The translations under genes and the position numbers were made by a program. From Pseudomonadota bacterium (GTDB lineage: Bacteria; Pseudomonadota; Gammaproteobacteria; Burkholderiales; SHXO01), in contig JAEZCG010000192.1 of the NCBI GenBank assembly GCA_023430065.1, positions 1 through 7,349 of the forward strand: 7,349 nucleotides of DNA, given 5' to 3'. Shown here piece by piece: positions 5,795-7,349 of the stretch. Each line of letters starts with the position of its first letter. The first letter of the stretch is position 1. The notes below the pieces were generated by a model. The model was not told the origin of the DNA. It made no database searches and saw nothing but the letters and a program-made list of their open reading frames with translations.

Positions 5795-6955
5795 ATGTCT
5801 GCACCACTGCTTCTCTCGCCGCTGGTCCTGCGCGGCCTCACGTTGCCCAATCGCATCGTCATCTCGCCGATGTGCCAGTACTCCGCACGCGAAGGCCTCG
5901 CCAACGACTGGCACTTCGCCCACCTCGCGCAATTCGCGATCGGCCGCGCGGGACTGATCTTCACCGAGGCCGCGGCAGTGGAGCGTGCCGGGCGCATCAC
6001 GCATGGCGACCTCGGCATCTGGTCCGACGAGCAGGTCACGCCTCTGCGCCGCATCACCGAGTTCATCAAGTCGCAGGGCTGCGTACCGGCCATCCAGCTC
6101 GCCCACGCCGGCCGCAAGGCGAGCATGCAGCGCCCGTGGCACGGCAACGGCCCGATGGACGAGTCCGATCGCGCACGCCGCGAGGTGCCGTGGCAGGTGG
6201 TCGCGCCCAGCGCGGTGCCGGTCGGCGAAGGCTGGCTCGTTCCACATGAACTTTCCTTGGACGAGATCGAGCAGCTGAAATCGCAGTGGCGCTCGGCCGC
6301 CCGCCGCGCCCTCGCTGCGGGCTTCGAGGTGGCTGAGATCCATGGCGCCCATGGTTACCTGATCCACGAGTTCCTCTCGCCGCTCAGCAACCGGCGCACG
6401 GACGCCTATGGCGGCGGCTTCGAGGGGCGCATCCGTCTGGCATTGGAGATCGCCGAGATCGTGCGGTCGGAGTGGCCCGCCGAGCGGCCGGTGTTCTTCC
6501 GCGTTTCCTCCAGCGATGGCATCGAGGGTGGATGGACCGCCGAGGAGACCGTGCAGCTGGCGCGCGCGCTGCGGCGCACGGGCATCGACGTGATGGACTG
6601 CTCCTCGGGTGGGATCGCCGGCTCGGCGACCGCGGCGCGGCTCAAGCGCACCCTGGGATTCCAGGTGCCGTTCGCGGAGCGCGTTCGCCGTGAGGCCGAC
6701 ATCGCCACGATGGCGGTCGGACTGATCCTCGACGGCGTGCAGGCCGAACGCGTCCTGCAGGCGCAGCAGGCCGATCTCATCGCGGTGGGCCGGCAGGCGC
6801 TGTTCGATCCGCACTGGGCCTTGCACGCGGCGATCGCCCTGCGCGCCGAGGGCGCGTTCGAGCAGTGGCCGGTTCAGTACGGATGGTGGCTGGACAAGCG
6901 CCGCAACTCGCTCGACGAGCAGGACGCCGAGCGCGCGGTCAATCGCGCCGCCTGA
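5795..6955 (+). CDS. Old Yellow Enzyme family NAD(P)H:flavin oxidoreductase (YqjM/XenA class)
   Basis: A 386-residue FMN TIM-barrel ene-reductase, close to family length. Such enzymes reduce activated C=C bonds of enones, quinones, nitro compounds and other electrophiles with NAD(P)H. Class markers: NRIVISPMCQYS with C27 and Y29 (the thermophilic-like YqjM/XenA type, where the Cys tunes the flavin), QLAHAGRKAS, HGAHGYL with the substrate-binding pair H183/H186 and Y188, SNRRTDAYGG, the FMN-phosphate motif VGRQALFDP (R333), and a C-terminal YGWWLDKRR (R369/R370) that may supply the arginine finger to the partner subunit. No signal peptide; cytoplasmic. GAGG (5780-5783) overlapping the nikR stop is a possible ribosome site 11 bases before the ATG. 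It follows nikR by 13 bases and precedes the VOC gene by 32. The physiological substrate is unknown; a detoxification role is likely from the family. Confidence 0.94.
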   Translation: MSAPLLLSPLVLRGLTLPNRIVISPMCQYSAREGLANDWHFAHLAQFAIGRAGLIFTEAAAVERAGRITHGDLGIWSDEQVTPLRRITEFIKSQGCVPAIQLAHAGRKASMQRPWHGNGPMDESDRARREVPWQVVAPSAVPVGEGWLVPHELSLDEIEQLKSQWRSAARRALAAGFEVAEIHGAHGYLIHEFLSPLSNRRTDAYGGGFEGRIRLALEIAEIVRSEWPAERPVFFRVSSSDGIEGGWTAEETVQLARALRRTGIDVMDCSSGGIAGSATAARLKRTLGFQVPFAERVRREADIATMAVGLILDGVQAERVLQAQQADLIAVGRQALFDPHWALHAAIALRAEGAFEQWPVQYGWWLDKRRNSLDEQDAERAVNRAA

Positions 6956-6987
6956 GCCGGGCGGTCGCACACCGCAGGAGAATCGAC

Positions 6988-7349
6988 ATGGCGATCGTCG
7001 GACTGAATCACTTCACCGTGCTCACCCACGACCTCGAGGCTTGCAAGGCCTTCTACATCGGCCTGCTCGGGCTGAAGGAAGGTTATCGGCCGCCCTTCAC
7101 CTTTCCGGGGGTGTGGCTCTACTCGGGAGAGACCGCGGTCCTGCACGTGATCGCCGGACGCAGCCTGCCGGAGGATCCGCGCGGCACCCTCGACCACGTC
7201 GCCTTTACCGGGCGCGATCTCGCCGGTACCGCCGCTAGCCTCACCCGGGCCGGCATCGACTACGAGCTGCGCAAGACGCCGGACGGCAGGCAGTGGCAGA
7301 TGTTCTGCTTCGATCCCAGCGGCGCACGCGTGGAGATCGATTTCGACGC
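6988..7349 (+). CDS. VOC superfamily (glyoxalase/bleomycin-resistance fold) metalloprotein, cut by the window end
   Basis: The first 120 residues are present and the frame is open to the window edge. The paired beta-alpha-beta-beta-beta modules of the vicinal oxygen chelate fold are seen: LNHFTVLTHDLEACKAFYIG LLGL (6-29) and LDHVAFTGRDLAGTAASL (68-85), ending in FDPSGARVEIDF (108-119). The expected metal ligands are H8, H70 and E116, so it is probably an active metalloenzyme rather than a binding-only protein. An AGGAG ribosome site (6976-6980) lies 7 bases before the ATG. Family members include glyoxalase I, fosfomycin-resistance proteins and extradiol dioxygenases. The short single-domain layout suits glyoxalase- or Fos-like proteins, but the reaction cannot be assigned. 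It probably shares a transcript with nikR and the Old Yellow Enzyme gene. Few residues are likely missing, since E116 normally lies close to the C-terminus. Confidence 0.88.
   Translation, partial: MAIVGLNHFTVLTHDLEACKAFYIGLLGLKEGYRPPFTFPGVWLYSGETAVLHVIAGRSLPEDPRGTLDHVAFTGRDLAGTAASLTRAGIDYELRKTPDGRQWQMFCFDPSGARVEIDFD

Noticed and set aside
5426..6970. Minus-strand open frame of 514 codons opposite nikR and the Old Yellow Enzyme gene
   Set aside because: It spans two well-supported plus-strand genes and their junction, and its translation has no recognisable motif.

Overview
The window is GC-rich chromosomal DNA from a proteobacterium. It combines a DnaE2 mutasome polymerase, a PEP-CTERM exported protein behind a sigma-54 promoter, a TonB-dependent outer-membrane receptor and a NikR regulator. 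This suits a Gram-negative organism that makes exopolysaccharide, most likely a high-GC gamma- or betaproteobacterium. The genus cannot be fixed from the sequence. Coding density is high. No RNA gene, insertion sequence, CRISPR array or prophage gene is visible, and no stretch over 300 bases lacks a gene.

Layout: (1) 1-686, the 3' end of dnaE2 (imuC) on +. (2) 687-907, a 221-base regulatory gap with a near-perfect -24/-12 sigma-54 promoter, a small palindrome beside it and a 13-base direct repeat on both sides. (3) 908-1771, a secreted PEP-CTERM protein of unknown function, closed by a strong intrinsic terminator at 1798-1830. (4) 1887-3032, a MalY/PatB-type PLP C-S lyase with a GTG start and probably its own promoter. 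(5) 3042-5144 on -, a TonB-dependent receptor that converges on malY with a 9-base gap. (6) 5145-5307, a divergent control region with an AT-rich patch holding NikR-like half-sites. (7) 5308-5781, nikR. (8) 5795-6955, an Old Yellow Enzyme (YqjM/XenA class). (9) 6988 to the window end, a VOC/glyoxalase-fold protein that is cut off.

The most coherent story is the nickel module. NikR, with its full nickel site and an unusual His-rich tail, lies back to back with a TonB-dependent receptor carrying His motifs. This suggests NikR-controlled uptake of nickel across the outer membrane. Two enzyme genes follow nikR closely on the same strand: a flavin ene-reductase and a VOC protein with the classical metal triad. 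They may be co-transcribed with it, raising the question of whether the VOC protein is a nickel enzyme. The second story is the PEP-CTERM gene, whose promoter fits the sigma-54/PrsR control known for many exosortase substrates. The dnaE2 and malY genes look like ordinary neighbours.
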